From Cohaesibacter haloalkalitolerans (GTDB taxonomy: Bacteria; Pseudomonadota; Alphaproteobacteria; Rhizobiales; Cohaesibacteraceae): a stretch of DNA of 64,000 nt. Shown here one piece after another: positions 1 to 8,917 of the stretch (positions are counted from its first letter, which is position 1; every line of letters begins with the position of its first letter). A model generated the notes under the pieces. The model saw only the letters and a list, made by a program, of their open reading frames with translations. It searched no databases and was not told the origin of the DNA. The translations under genes were made by a program, and so were the position numbers. The DNA lies in the NCBI RefSeq assembly GCF_003574655.1, contig NZ_QNUM01000001.1:806001-870000 (forward strand), in the 5' to 3' direction.

Positions 1-678
1 CAGCACCAGCCAGACCAGCGCGAAGATGAAATCCGGGCTCCAGATGATGGTCTGGGTTTCCGTGAACAGGCTGAGCCCGCCGCAGAAGAGGAGTGCGGCA
101 CAATATTGCCAGATGGTGGCGGTGCGCATGTCCAGATTGGCGGCAAAGCGCTTCTGGTAGACGGTGCCGAACGAAATGCTGATCACGGCAACAAGAGAAA
201 CAAGGATCTGGATCGGGGTCACGGAGAAGGTGCCGCCGGAGAGGCGTGGTAGCAGCACCATGCAGATGCCAACAAGGCCCAGCACAAAGCCGATGACATG
301 GTTGCGCGTGATGCGTTCGCTGAGCAGAAGATGGGCAAAGAAGGCGGTCAGCACCGGCTGCAGGCCGGTCATCAGCGCAAACAGGCCCGCAGGCATGCCA
401 TCATCGATTGCCCAGAACACCCCTGTCAGATAGAGGCCGTGGATCATGAAACCTGAAACGAAGGCGTGGGCGCTCTGGCGGGGGTTTGGCCAGCGCACCT
501 TCTGGATGAAGGTGATCGCCAGCAGCAGCGCCAGCACGGCGCCAAAGCGCATGCTGAGGAAGGTGAGTGGCTCCGAATAAGGCGCTCCCATGCGCGAGCC
601 GACAAAGCCGGTTGACCAGAGAACGACGAACAGCAGCGGGGCCAGTCTTGAAAGGAGGTTGGCAGATCGGGAAAACAT
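1..678 (-). CDS. EamA/DMT family permease, 3' end cut by window
   Basis: The reverse frame is open from the window edge to an ATG at 678, giving 226 residues of a hydrophobic protein that begins MFSRSANLLSRLAPLLFVV. Early residues read LWSTGFVGSRMGAPYSEP, then a run resembling the GLFALMTGLQPVLTAFFAHL segment typical of EamA repeats, where the first domain packs before a second similar repeat. This is an inner-membrane drug/metabolite-type exporter; its substrate cannot be told from sequence. The C-terminal part of the second repeat lies outside the window. Short reading frames in the other reverse frames over this interval are shadows. It is divergent from the YihY gene, with about 265 bp between them that would hold both promoters. 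Confidence 0.85.
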   Translation of the reverse strand, partial: MFSRSANLLSRLAPLLFVVLWSTGFVGSRMGAPYSEPLTFLSMRFGAVLALLLAITFIQKVRWPNPRQSAHAFVSGFMIHGLYLTGVFWAIDDGMPAGLFALMTGLQPVLTAFFAHLLLSERITRNHVIGFVLGLVGICMVLLPRLSGGTFSVTPIQILVSLVAVISISFGTVYQKRFAANLDMRTATIWQYCAALLFCGGLSLFTETQTIIWSPDFIFALVWLVL

Positions 679-943
679 GGCGTTTCTCTGAAGGCTTTGG
701 GCGGTCGCAAGGACCAGTTGGTGGGAGGAAGGTGTTAGGGCAGGACAATATGCTTTATCCTGTTGTTGCCAGAATGTCCATCGGTGGTCGTTCGTCGGGT
801 TCCGGGGTTGCGCTGCTAGCCATGCCCGACTGAACGGGCTGACTGTTTCCCGGACACTGGCTTGATTGCATTTTTGCTTCAGTGGCCTATAAAGAGGACA
901 TGCGGCCTCGGGGCAGATCTTTGGACCTTTCGGAAAGCTGGAA

Positions 944-1855
944 ATGACGCGTCTTTGGGAATGGGTATTGGTGCCGATCCGGATTTTCTGGCGGTTTTCA
1001 GACAATCACGGTTTTGCATTGGCCAGCAATATTGCCTTCTCGATGCTGCTCTCCATCTTTCCCTTCCTGTTGCTGCTGACCGGGGTTTCTGTCTGGATCG
1101 GTGGCGATGCTCTGGGTAAGGTCCTGCAGGATCTTCTGGTGCTGCTGTTGCCCGATTCGATTGCCGATATTCTGCAACCGGATGTCGATGCGGTGATTGC
1201 CGAGCGCGCCAGCAGCCTTTTGTCCATTTCCCTTGTGATCTTCCTCGTCACCCTCACATCGCTGGTAGAAAGCCTGCGTGAAGGGCTCAACCGCGCCTAT
1301 GGCTATTATGAGCGGCGTTCGATCCTGTCGCGGCGGGCGATGGGGCTGCTGGCCATTCTCGGCGCCATGGTGGTGATGATCGTCGTGGCGGCGGCGCTGT
1401 TCTTTGCGCCGCTGGCGTGGAATGTACTCAAACCGCACTTTTTGTGGTTCGAGGATTTTCAGGCCACCTTCAACGTTGTCCGCTTTGGGGTGGCTATCCC
1501 CATTCTGATGTTGTTTCTGGTAGCCAGCCATCGCTGGTTGCCGATGCGGATGACCGAATGGGCGGATCTGTGGCCTGGCGCACTGGCGACGCTGCTGCTC
1601 TGGTGGATCACTGCCGAGGCCTATTCCTACTATCTCTCCCACTTTGCCCAATATGCCCGCGTCTATGCGGGTCTGGCCGGTGTCGTGGCGACCCTCATCT
1701 TCCTACAAATCATCTCGATGATCTATCTCTACGGGGCGGAGGTGAATGCCTGGATCATCCGCCTCAGACGGATGCAACGCAGCCAGATGACGAGGCCCTG
1801 CCCGGACGACAAAACGGCGATGCCGTCATCGGATGAGCCGACCAACGACCGCTGA
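944..1855 (+). CDS. YihY/virulence factor BrkB family membrane protein
   Basis: Encodes 303 residues, the usual length for the YihY/BrkB family. The sequence shows the family pattern: an N-terminal WRFSDNHGFALASNIAFSML stretch with a conserved small-residue helix, an FPFLLLLTGVS helix, an EGLNRAYGYYERRS loop, and further long hydrophobic helices ending in an YLYGAEVNAWIIR motif. The family is often mis-named ribonuclease BN; its true role is unknown and it probably acts as an inner-membrane transporter or membrane-organising protein. The ATG at 944 follows a purine-rich GGAAAGCTGGAA. A strong hairpin terminator follows at 1899. I see nothing odd in it. Confidence 0.9.
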   Translation: MTRLWEWVLVPIRIFWRFSDNHGFALASNIAFSMLLSIFPFLLLLTGVSVWIGGDALGKVLQDLLVLLLPDSIADILQPDVDAVIAERASSLLSISLVIFLVTLTSLVESLREGLNRAYGYYERRSILSRRAMGLLAILGAMVVMIVVAAALFFAPLAWNVLKPHFLWFEDFQATFNVVRFGVAIPILMLFLVASHRWLPMRMTEWADLWPGALATLLLWWITAEAYSYYLSHFAQYARVYAGLAGVVATLIFLQIISMIYLYGAEVNAWIIRLRRMQRSQMTRPCPDDKTAMPSSDEPTNDR

Positions 1856-1898
1856 GCCCCTGCTGTCAGGGTGAGGGAGCGGACCTGAGGCGGCATGA

Positions 1899-1930
1899 AA
1901 AAGCCGGGTTGTCCCGGCTTTTGTCTTTTT
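1899..1930 (+). terminator. Intrinsic terminator, probably bidirectional
   Basis: AAAAGCCGGG (1899-1908) pairs with CCCGGCTTTT (1913-1922) around a TTGT loop, followed by a T-rich tract. It lies between the convergent YihY and ccrA genes, and the A-run on the other side gives a U-tract for the minus strand too. Confidence 0.85.
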
Positions 1931-1971
1931 TTCCAACCTGTGTTCGATCTGATACGATTTTTCTGCGCGGC

Positions 1972-3258
1972 CTATTCGCCACGGCTTGCCAGAATGGCCT
2001 CTTCCAGCGTCCTCAGCCCGGTTCGGCTGGTGTTGACGAGGCAGGACATGTTGCCCGGCTGGTGCTTGTTGCCCAGCATCAGCTCGTGTGCATGCGGGAT
2101 CTGGTCCCAGCTGAAGACATCGGACATGCACGGGTCGACCTGACGGTTGATGACCATCTGGTTGGCGGCCATGGCCTGCTTGAGGTGGGCAAAGTGAGAG
2201 CCCTGCACACGCTTCTGGTGCATCCAGAGATAACGGGCGTCCATGGTCAGGTTGAAGCCCGACGTGCCAGCGCAGATGACCACCATGCCGCCGCGCTTGA
2301 CGACGAAGGTCGAGACAGGGATGGTCGCTTCGCCGGGATGCTCGAACACCATGTCGACATTCTTGCCCTTGCCCGTGATGTCCCAGATGGCCTTGCCGAA
2401 CCTGCGCACTTCGTTGAACCATGTGGCATATTCGGGGGAGTTGACCTTGGGCAACTGGCCCCAACAGCTGAAGTCCTTGCGGTTGATGACGCCCTTGGCG
2501 CCCAGATTCATGACGAAATCGCGCTTGCTCTCATCGGAGATGACGCCGATGGCATTGGCTCCGGCTGCGGCGGCAATCTGCACACCGAACACGCCAAGGC
2601 CTCCCGAGGCTCCCCAGATCAGGACATTCTGACCCGGTTTCAGCTCGTGTGGCATGTGGCCGAACATCATGCGGTAGGCCGTGGCGAGGGTCAGCACGTA
2701 GCAGGCGCTTTCTTCCCACGTCAGATGTCTGGGGCGCGGCATCAACTGTTGGGCCTGCACCTTGGAAAACTGGGCAAAGGAGCCGTCCGGCGTCTCGTAG
2801 CCCCAGATGCGCTGGGTGGGCGAGAACATCGGGTCGCCGCCATTGCATTCCTCGTCGTCGCCGTCGTCCTGATTGCAATGGATGACAACCTCGTCGCCAA
2901 CCTTCCAGTTGCGGACCTTCGACCCGACGGCCCAGACGATGCCGGAGGCGTCGGATCCGGCGATGTGGTAGGGTTGCTTGTGCACATCGAACACCGAGAC
3001 CGGCTCACCAAGACCGGCCCAGATGCCGTTGTAGTTGACACCGGCGGCCATGTTCAGCACCAGCACCTCGTGGCTGTCCAGTTTCCAGGTGGGGACGACC
3101 TCGACCTGAAAGGATTTCGTCGGTGGGCCGTGGCGTTCGCGGCGGATCGTCCAGGCAACCATTTCCTTTGGCACATGGCCCAGAGGCGGTATCTCGCCAA
3201 TCTCGTACAGATCCTTTTTCTCGCCGGTCGTGCCCTGGGCAAGCAGTTCATCGGTCAT
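1972..3258 (-). CDS. ccrA: Crotonyl-CoA carboxylase/reductase
   Basis: Encodes 428 residues starting MTDELLAQGTTGEKKDLYEI. It belongs to the medium-chain dehydrogenase/reductase fold and carries the long CCR-specific N-terminus (GEIPPLGHVPKEMVAWTIRR), a nucleotide-binding loop WGASGGLGVFGVQIA, and a C-terminal FEHPGEATIPVSTFV segment. The family reduces crotonyl-CoA with NADPH and carboxylates it with CO2 to ethylmalonyl-CoA, the key step of the ethylmalonyl-CoA pathway for acetyl-CoA assimilation. The frame extends 12 codons upstream, but GGGAGGAGCATCA directly before 3258 is a strong ribosome site and gives the family's usual start. It is divergent from ethylmalonyl-CoA mutase, which uses its product after epimerisation. 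Confidence 0.95.
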   Translation of the reverse strand: MTDELLAQGTTGEKKDLYEIGEIPPLGHVPKEMVAWTIRRERHGPPTKSFQVEVVPTWKLDSHEVLVLNMAAGVNYNGIWAGLGEPVSVFDVHKQPYHIAGSDASGIVWAVGSKVRNWKVGDEVVIHCNQDDGDDEECNGGDPMFSPTQRIWGYETPDGSFAQFSKVQAQQLMPRPRHLTWEESACYVLTLATAYRMMFGHMPHELKPGQNVLIWGASGGLGVFGVQIAAAAGANAIGVISDESKRDFVMNLGAKGVINRKDFSCWGQLPKVNSPEYATWFNEVRRFGKAIWDITGKGKNVDMVFEHPGEATIPVSTFVVKRGGMVVICAGTSGFNLTMDARYLWMHQKRVQGSHFAHLKQAMAANQMVINRQVDPCMSDVFSWDQIPHAHELMLGNKHQPGNMSCLVNTSRTGLRTLEEAILASRGE

Positions 3259-3338
3259 TGATGCTCCTCCCGATCTCATCAGTTGTATGGCCAATGCTGC
3301 GGTGCAGCAAAATGGGTGGGAACTGTCGCATTCTATGG

Positions 3339-3350
3339 TGCGTATGCGAA
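3339..3350 (+). repeat. Direct repeat copy 1, candidate operator
   Basis: TGCGTATGCGAA. It matches the copy at 3405-3416 in 11 of 12 positions. Each copy itself contains two TGCG cores 6 bp apart. Confidence 0.5.
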
Positions 3351-3404
3351 ACTATCCGAAATTATTTGGTCGGAAGATATAAGTCTTATTGCCAATTTGC
3401 ATTT

Positions 3405-3416
3405 TGCGTGTGCGAA
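3405..3416 (+). repeat. Direct repeat copy 2, candidate operator
   Basis: TGCGTGTGCGAA, the second copy of the 12-mer in the ccrA/ecm intergenic region, preceded by another TTTGC at 3397. Confidence 0.5.
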
Positions 3417-3609
3417 GAGAAACTCAGCCGCCAAGAGAGATACTCTCTCCCGGCGGCGGTTTGAGCAGGGCCGGTTGCGGGAGGCGAGAGGGAAAAAGCC
3501 GTAACACCTTGTCTCTATTGCGCTGTCCGGAGTGCTTGGACAGCCGGGAACAGGGGGAAGCTCCCTTGAGGGAAGGGAGCGGGAACGGCCTTTGCGGGAG
3601 GAGCGCAAG

Positions 3610-5628
3610 ATGACGAGCGAAACAGCTGTAAACCAAAGTATGGAAGCTGCCGGTGTGAAAAAGTCTCCCTCCGGCAAGCCAAAGGATAGGCCGTGGATCT
3701 TTCGCACCTATGCGGGCCATTCCACGGCGCGGGCATCGAATGAGCTCTATAAGATGAATCTGGCCAAGGGGCAGACAGGCCTTTCGGTGGCCTTCGATCT
3801 GCCAACCCAGACCGGCTATGATCCGGACCATCCGTTGGCGCGGGGCGAGGTGGGCAAGGTCGGTGTGCCGATCGCCAACATCGGCGATATGCGCGAGCTG
3901 TTCGACCAGATTCCGCTTGAGCAGATGAACACCTCGATGACGATCAATGCGACGGCGGCTTGGCTCTTGGCACTCTACATCGCGGTGGCCGACGAGCAGG
4001 GCGCGGACCGGACCAAACTGGCCGGGACGACGCAGAATGACCTCATCAAGGAATATCTGTCGCGCGGCACCTATGTGTTCCCGCCCAAGCCGTCGCTGAA
4101 GCTGACCACCGATATCATCGGCTTCACCTACAGCCACATGCCGAAATTCAACCCGATGAATGTCTGCTCCTACCATTTGCAGGAAGCGGGTGCGACACCG
4201 GTGCAGGAACTGGCCTACGCGCTGTCGACGGCAATTGCCGTGCTCGATGCTGTCAAGGCCAGCAGTGTGCTGAGCGAGGAAGATTTCCCCGAGGCCGTGG
4301 GACGTATTTCCTTCTTTGTCAACGCCGGCATGCGCTTTGTGACCGAGATCTGCAAGATGCGCGCCTTTGCGGAGTTGTGGGACGAAATCTGTCATGAACG
4401 CTATGGCGTGGAAGAGGAGAAGTACCGCCGCTTCCGCTATGGAGTTCAGGTCAACTCGCTGGGACTCACCGAGCAGCAGCCGGAAAACAATGTCTATCGC
4501 ATCCTCATCGAGATGCTGGCGGTGGTCCTGTCCAAGAATGCCCGTGCCCGTGCGGTGCAGCTGCCTGCATGGAATGAGGCGCTTGGCCTGCCACGTCCGT
4601 GGGATCAGCAGTGGTCCCTGCGCATGCAGCAGGTCATGGCGTTCGAGACCGACCTTCTGGAATATGGCGATCTGTTCGATGGCTCGTCGGTGATCGATGC
4701 CAAGGTGCGAGCACTGAAGGCCGAGGCGCGCGAGGAAATGGTGCGGATCGAGGAAATGGGCGGGGCGATCTCGGCCATTGAATCAAGCTACATGAAGCAG
4801 AAGCTGGTGGAATCCAACGCCAGACGCCTTGAGGGGATCGAGAGCGGCGAGCAGATCCTTGTCGGCGTCAACAAATATCAGGAAAGCGAGCCGTCGCCCC
4901 TATCCTCGGGCGAAGACAGTGGCATCCTGACCGTCGATCCGGCAGTAGAAGAGGAAGCCATCGCCAAGATCAAGGCATGGCGCGAGTCCCGTGATGCGCT
5001 GGCCGTCGAGGATGCCCTGACTGCCCTCAGCGAGGCCGCCAAGGCCGGGGCCAACATCATGGAACCATCGATTGCCTGCGCCAAGGCCGGGGTGACCACC
5101 GGTGAGTGGGCGGCGGTATTGCGCGAAGTGTTTGGCGAATACCGTGCCCCAACCGGGGTCGGCAAGGCGGCGCGTATCGATAGCGATGATCTCACCGATG
5201 TCCGCGCGGCGGTCAATGCTGCGTCCGAAAAGCTGGGGCGGCGGCTGAAGATTCTTGTCGGCAAGCCTGGTCTTGATGGTCACTCCAATGGGGCCGAACA
5301 GATCGCCGTCAGGGCGCGGGATGCGGGCATGGAGGTGGTCTATCAGGGTATCCGCCTGACGCCTGAGCAGATTGTCAACACTGCGCTGGAAGAGGGCGTC
5401 CATGTGGTGGGCCTGTCGATCCTTTCCGGATCGCATCTGGCGCTGGTGGGTGACGTGATGAAGCTGATGAAGGAAGCCGAGCTGGACGATGTGCCGGTGG
5501 TCGTCGGTGGCATCATTCCGCCCGCTGATGAAGCGCAACTCAAAGGGTATGGCGTTGCGGCGGTCTATACGCCGAAGAATTTCCAGATCAACGAGATCAT
5601 GAAGAATATCGCCGAACTCGTGGCGTGA
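3610..5628 (+). CDS. ecm: Ethylmalonyl-CoA mutase (B12-dependent)
   Basis: Encodes 672 residues from MTSETAVNQSMEAAGVKK. The N-terminal two thirds form the acyl-CoA mutase barrel (for example RPWIFRTYAGHSTARASNE, then TGLSVAFDLPTQTGYDPDHP and NTSMTINATAAWLLALY). The C-terminal approximately 130 residues form the B12-binding domain with the DxHxxG signature in KPGLDGHSNGAEQIA and the GLSILSGSH and VVVGGIIPP segments. The family converts (2R)-ethylmalonyl-CoA to (2S)-methylsuccinyl-CoA. The reading frame opens at 3532, but ATG 3610 is preceded by GGGAGGAG at ideal spacing. The divergent ccrA supports ecm over methylmalonyl-CoA mutase. A terminator follows at 5655. Confidence 0.93.
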   Translation: MTSETAVNQSMEAAGVKKSPSGKPKDRPWIFRTYAGHSTARASNELYKMNLAKGQTGLSVAFDLPTQTGYDPDHPLARGEVGKVGVPIANIGDMRELFDQIPLEQMNTSMTINATAAWLLALYIAVADEQGADRTKLAGTTQNDLIKEYLSRGTYVFPPKPSLKLTTDIIGFTYSHMPKFNPMNVCSYHLQEAGATPVQELAYALSTAIAVLDAVKASSVLSEEDFPEAVGRISFFVNAGMRFVTEICKMRAFAELWDEICHERYGVEEEKYRRFRYGVQVNSLGLTEQQPENNVYRILIEMLAVVLSKNARARAVQLPAWNEALGLPRPWDQQWSLRMQQVMAFETDLLEYGDLFDGSSVIDAKVRALKAEAREEMVRIEEMGGAISAIESSYMKQKLVESNARRLEGIESGEQILVGVNKYQESEPSPLSSGEDSGILTVDPAVEEEAIAKIKAWRESRDALAVEDALTALSEAAKAGANIMEPSIACAKAGVTTGEWAAVLREVFGEYRAPTGVGKAARIDSDDLTDVRAAVNAASEKLGRRLKILVGKPGLDGHSNGAEQIAVRARDAGMEVVYQGIRLTPEQIVNTALEEGVHVVGLSILSGSHLALVGDVMKLMKEAELDDVPVVVGGIIPPADEAQLKGYGVAAVYTPKNFQINEIMKNIAELVA

Positions 5629-5654
5629 TGGCGTTTGATGGTTGACGAAAGAGC

Positions 5655-5680
5655 AGGGCCCGACGGGATCGGGCCCTTTT
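5655..5680 (+). terminator. Intrinsic terminator of ecm
   Basis: AGGGCCCGA (5655-5663) pairs with TCGGGCCCT (5669-5677) across a 5-nt loop, followed by TTT. It sits 27 bp after the ecm stop. Confidence 0.85.
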
Positions 5681-5685
5681 CGCGT

Positions 5686-6813
5686 TCAGGCGGGCAATTC
5701 TTCCGCAAGGGCCCCTTCGATGAGCGTATAAAGCTCTTTGGGCTGGATCGGTCTGCGGATCCAGTCGCGGAACGGAGCGATGTCCTTCGGGGGCTCGTCG
5801 GCGGAAATGGCAAAGACCGGCAGGGCTGCAAACCCCGGTATTGCCTTGACGCGGTCCAGCAGGTCCCAGCCGCTCATGTCTTCCATATGGATGTCGAAAA
5901 TGGCGAGGTCCAGAGGCGTTTCGGCCAGCAGAGCCAGCGCTTCAGCCCCCGTCTGGGCCGCGACCGGCAGATAGCCCAGCGCCTTGAGCAATTCACCAAG
6001 GATCAGCAGATTGGTCCTGTTGTCATCAACGATCAGGATCGTTGCGCCATCATGGTGTGGGTGCTCTTCCTCCGGCTGACCGATGCTCCCGGTAGGGAGG
6101 CCCTTTTTCTCGTTACGGCTCTCGATCGGTAGCCGGATGTCAAAGCGGGCACCGTGCGGATGGTTGGCTGTCGCGGTTATGTTGCCGCCGAGACCGGAGA
6201 GAATGTGGCGGGCGCTCCAGAGGCCCAACCCCTTGCCGTCGACTGCGTCGTGGCCTGCACCGCGATGGTAGGGTTCAAACAGCAGGTCGGGGGTGTCGCT
6301 GCCAAAGCCCGGCCCGGTATCGCACAGGCTGAGGAGCAGCATGGAGGGTTCGGAGCCGTGTCGCTCCATGGCGGTGTTGAGCGTTATCTCCGCTCCGGGC
6401 GCATATTTGAGTGCGTTGTCGAGCAGCAGCATCAATGTCCGGTGTAGATAGACCGGTGCCGGGGCTGGCGGGTTCGTCGCTTCAAGCGCCGGATCAACTG
6501 ACAGCGAAAACCGGGTTCCATGGGCGTTGGCAAGCACACCTGCCAGACCTTCGAATTCGGAAAGCCAACGAACAAGGCTGATCTCATCCTGCTGCGAAGG
6601 CTTGTGAATCTCCGAGCCGCCCTCGACCATGGCCATGGCATTGCTGGCCGCGAAATGCAGTGCATCAATGAGCGCGGCCGTCTTGTCCGGATCCGATGAG
6701 GCTCTGATCAGGTCGGTCAGAGACACGATCGCGCTCAGATGTGTGCGCAAATCGTGACGAAAGCTGTCCGTTTTTTGATTTTTTGTATCGGTATTCAGGC
6801 TGTTTCTTGTCAT
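5686..6813 (-). CDS. Hybrid sensor histidine kinase with C-terminal receiver
   Basis: Encodes 375 residues with no membrane helix, so it is cytoplasmic. Order: a dimerisation/H-box with FRHDLRTHLSAIV (H20), an ATP-binding domain with NALKYAPGAEI, DTGPGFG and GKGLGLWSARHIL, then a receiver domain (from about residue 255) with TILIVDDNRTN and phosphoacceptor IFDIHM. There is no input domain, so signal perception must come from a partner. The conserved receiver lysine is replaced: the loop reads WIRRPIQP, with Arg before Pro. The minus-strand gene ends close to the ecm terminator and is divergent from an AEC transporter. Its target is not evident. Confidence 0.88.
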   Translation of the reverse strand: MTRNSLNTDTKNQKTDSFRHDLRTHLSAIVSLTDLIRASSDPDKTAALIDALHFAASNAMAMVEGGSEIHKPSQQDEISLVRWLSEFEGLAGVLANAHGTRFSLSVDPALEATNPPAPAPVYLHRTLMLLLDNALKYAPGAEITLNTAMERHGSEPSMLLLSLCDTGPGFGSDTPDLLFEPYHRGAGHDAVDGKGLGLWSARHILSGLGGNITATANHPHGARFDIRLPIESRNEKKGLPTGSIGQPEEEHPHHDGATILIVDDNRTNLLILGELLKALGYLPVAAQTGAEALALLAETPLDLAIFDIHMEDMSGWDLLDRVKAIPGFAALPVFAISADEPPKDIAPFRDWIRRPIQPKELYTLIEGALAEELPA

Positions 6814-7006
6814 AATCTATGCTATAGGCACACACTGTTGTTCATTAGAGTGCGGGCATGTGTCTTATGATGCCCTGTATTCTATACAGGTTCCAACACT
6901 ATTTTCCTCAACCCGCTTGTCATTTCGGTCTAGGCCCGTTTGTCGCGGGGCTTTCTGTTCGTCCCGGACATCATCTCTTCTGATCCCTTCCTTCCGGAGC
7001 TTCTAT

Positions 7007-7963
7007 ATGCTCGATATTTTTAATATTGTCTTTCCCATCTTTGCCCTGATTGCCATCGGCTATGGCCTGATCTTCTCCGGGCTTATCCCGCGGGAGGCGG
7101 GTGCGGCCCTTTCGAAGTTCGTCTTCACCGTGCCATTGCCGTTGACCATGTTCCGGTCTCTGGCAACCGCCAATCTTTCAGAGCAGGCCCCCTGGTCCCT
7201 GTGGGGTGCCTTTTTCCTTTGCCTGTTTGTCATGTTCGGTCTTGGCATGCTGGTCACACGCATCCTTTTTGGGAGGGAAGGGAGCGTGTTGGCCGTTGCG
7301 GGGATTTCGGCGGGCTTTTCCAATCTGGTGCTGCTGGGCATTCCGGTCATTTCCTCGGTGTTCGGGCAGGACAAGCTCGTGCCACTGGTCATGCTGCTGA
7401 CAATCCATCTGCCGATCATGACGCTGCTCAGCTCGATCATGGTCGAGATCTACGCCCGCGAACCGGGGCAGGCGCTCGATTTCGGTGCCATCCTGCTGAA
7501 GGTTGGCAAGGGGCTGATGCGCAACGCGATCATCATCGGCATTCTGGCCGGTGGGGTCTGGGGCTTCCTTGGCCTGCCGATCCCGCATCTGGCGTCTGCG
7601 GTCATCGACCGGATTGTGCCGATCACCGTGCCTCTGGCGCTGATGGCCATGGGCATGAGCATGCGGGAATACGGGTTGCAGGGCGACATCCTCAATGGTC
7701 TGGCGCTGGCGATCATCAAGACGATGGCCTTTCCGGCGATGTTCTATCTCGTCACGGCCACCATTCTGCCGCTGCCCAATGAGTGGATCGCCGTGATCCT
7801 TCTGGGTGCTGCCAGCCCGACGGGCGTCAATGCCTATCTGCTGGCCAGCCATTTCGGCGTCGGGCACCGGCTGTCAGCCAACGCGATTTCCCTGTCGGTG
7901 CTGGTCTCGCTGGCGACCCTGCCGTTCTGGATCTCGGTGGCCCATTCGATCATGGGGCAATAG
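7007..7963 (+). CDS. AEC family permease (malonate/auxin-efflux-like)
   Basis: Encodes 318 residues starting MLDIFNIVFPIFALIAIGYG, which is the family's characteristic first helix. Further signs are FSNLVLLGIPVISSVFGQD, RNAIIIGILAGGVWGF, the SPTGVNAYLLASHFGVG segment and about ten hydrophobic segments. AEC proteins are inner-membrane exporters or importers of organic anions such as malonate; the substrate here is unknown. The frame is open from 6860, but the first 49 codons are not family-like, and ATG 7007 follows CCGGAGC. The 3' end overlaps the convergent gluQ by 14 bp. Confidence 0.88.
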   Translation: MLDIFNIVFPIFALIAIGYGLIFSGLIPREAGAALSKFVFTVPLPLTMFRSLATANLSEQAPWSLWGAFFLCLFVMFGLGMLVTRILFGREGSVLAVAGISAGFSNLVLLGIPVISSVFGQDKLVPLVMLLTIHLPIMTLLSSIMVEIYAREPGQALDFGAILLKVGKGLMRNAIIIGILAGGVWGFLGLPIPHLASAVIDRIVPITVPLALMAMGMSMREYGLQGDILNGLALAIIKTMAFPAMFYLVTATILPLPNEWIAVILLGAASPTGVNAYLLASHFGVGHRLSANAISLSVLVSLATLPFWISVAHSIMGQ

Positions 7964-8864
7964 CGGCCGGTTCTTTCGATGTGAAGGCTTCAAGATCGGC
8001 GTCGCTCCAGCGGATCAGGCTTCTGATCTGGTTCGGGGTGACGCCGTCTTGCCTCAGTGCCTTCAGGCTGAGGCTCTGGCGGGATTTGGACAGCTTCTGC
8101 CCGCCAATATCGGTCAGCAGCCGGTGATGATGATAGACCGGCGCGGGCAGGCCCAACATGGTCTGCAGCAGACGGTGCAGGCTGGTCGCCGCGTAAAGAT
8201 CCTGACCACGAACAATGTGCGTGATCCCTTGGGTGGCATCATCGATTACCACCGACAGATGGTAGCTGGTCGGGCAGTCCTTGCGCGCCAGAATGACATC
8301 GCCCCAGACTGCTGGCATGGCGTCGATGCTGGCGCAACGCGGATAAAACGGCGAGAGCGGGCCGTTCTCCTGCCAGATGAGGGGGGCGGTGTGCTGTTGT
8401 CGGGCTTTCTGCATGTCAACCCGCCATGCCACATCTCCCTTGTCGCTTTCCTTTTCCGACAGCATTGCGCGCGGATAGAGAAATGCGCCGTCCGGATCGC
8501 GGGGCCAGTCCTTGCCGGTTTTGTTCTGCCAGTTGGTAACGGCGGTTTGGATGTCCTTGCGGCTCGCAGTTGAAGGATAGACGAACCCCTGCTGCTTCAG
8601 GGCTTCAAGCTGTCCGGCATAAACGGCAAAGCGGCCTGATTGCCGCATGACCGGTTCTTCCCAGCGGATGCCGAGCCAGTCAAGATCATCCAGCATCTGC
8701 GCAATTTTATCGTCGGTGCAGCGGATCGTGTCGATATCCTCGATGCGCAGCAGGAAGCTGCCTCCGATCCGTCTTGCCGCCTCGAAATTGAGGAGGGCTG
8801 ACAGGGCATGACCCAGATGCAGGGCGCCGTTGGGGCTAGGGGCAAAGCGGAAGGTCGGTTGCAT
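7950..8864 (-). CDS. gluQ: tRNA glutamyl-Q(34) synthetase (GluQ-RS)
   Basis: Encodes 304 residues, the size of GluQ-RS and about 160 shorter than glutamyl-tRNA synthetase because the anticodon-binding domain is missing. The class I HIGH motif appears as FAPSPNGALHLGH at residues 7-19 and the KMSKS motif as GGQKLSKSRQS. Other signs are LRIEDIDTIRC and the YHHHRLLTDI segment. GluQ-RS attaches glutamate to the queuosine base at position 34 of tRNA-Asp. The 3' end overlaps the convergent AEC gene by 14 bp. A queuosine-precursor transporter lies 45 kb away in the same window. The start has a weak ribosome site. Confidence 0.93.
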   Translation of the reverse strand: MQPTFRFAPSPNGALHLGHALSALLNFEAARRIGGSFLLRIEDIDTIRCTDDKIAQMLDDLDWLGIRWEEPVMRQSGRFAVYAGQLEALKQQGFVYPSTASRKDIQTAVTNWQNKTGKDWPRDPDGAFLYPRAMLSEKESDKGDVAWRVDMQKARQQHTAPLIWQENGPLSPFYPRCASIDAMPAVWGDVILARKDCPTSYHLSVVIDDATQGITHIVRGQDLYAATSLHRLLQTMLGLPAPVYHHHRLLTDIGGQKLSKSRQSLSLKALRQDGVTPNQIRSLIRWSDADLEAFTSKEPAAIAP

Positions 8865-8917
8865 GGGGCAGTAAGAGGTCCGGCTGGTGTTGCGCCCTGC
8901 ATTGATAGCCTCTAGAT

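Larger units (their letters stand above)
3259..3609. promoter_or_regulatory. Divergent ccrA/ecm promoter region
   Basis: This 351-bp gene-free stretch separates two divergently transcribed ethylmalonyl-CoA pathway genes, so both promoters must lie here. It holds two near-identical 12-mers, TGCGTATGCGAA at 3339 and TGCGTGTGCGAA at 3405, 66 bp apart on the same strand, in an AT-rich core (3350-3405). These are candidate operator sites for a shared regulator; no consensus I know is matched. The final part ends with GGGAGGAGCGCAAG, the ribosome site of ecm. Confidence 0.55.

Noticed and set aside
1909-3261. 450-codon plus-strand frame opposite ccrA
   Set aside because: It is the antisense shadow of the clearly recognised ccrA; the protein has no family features.
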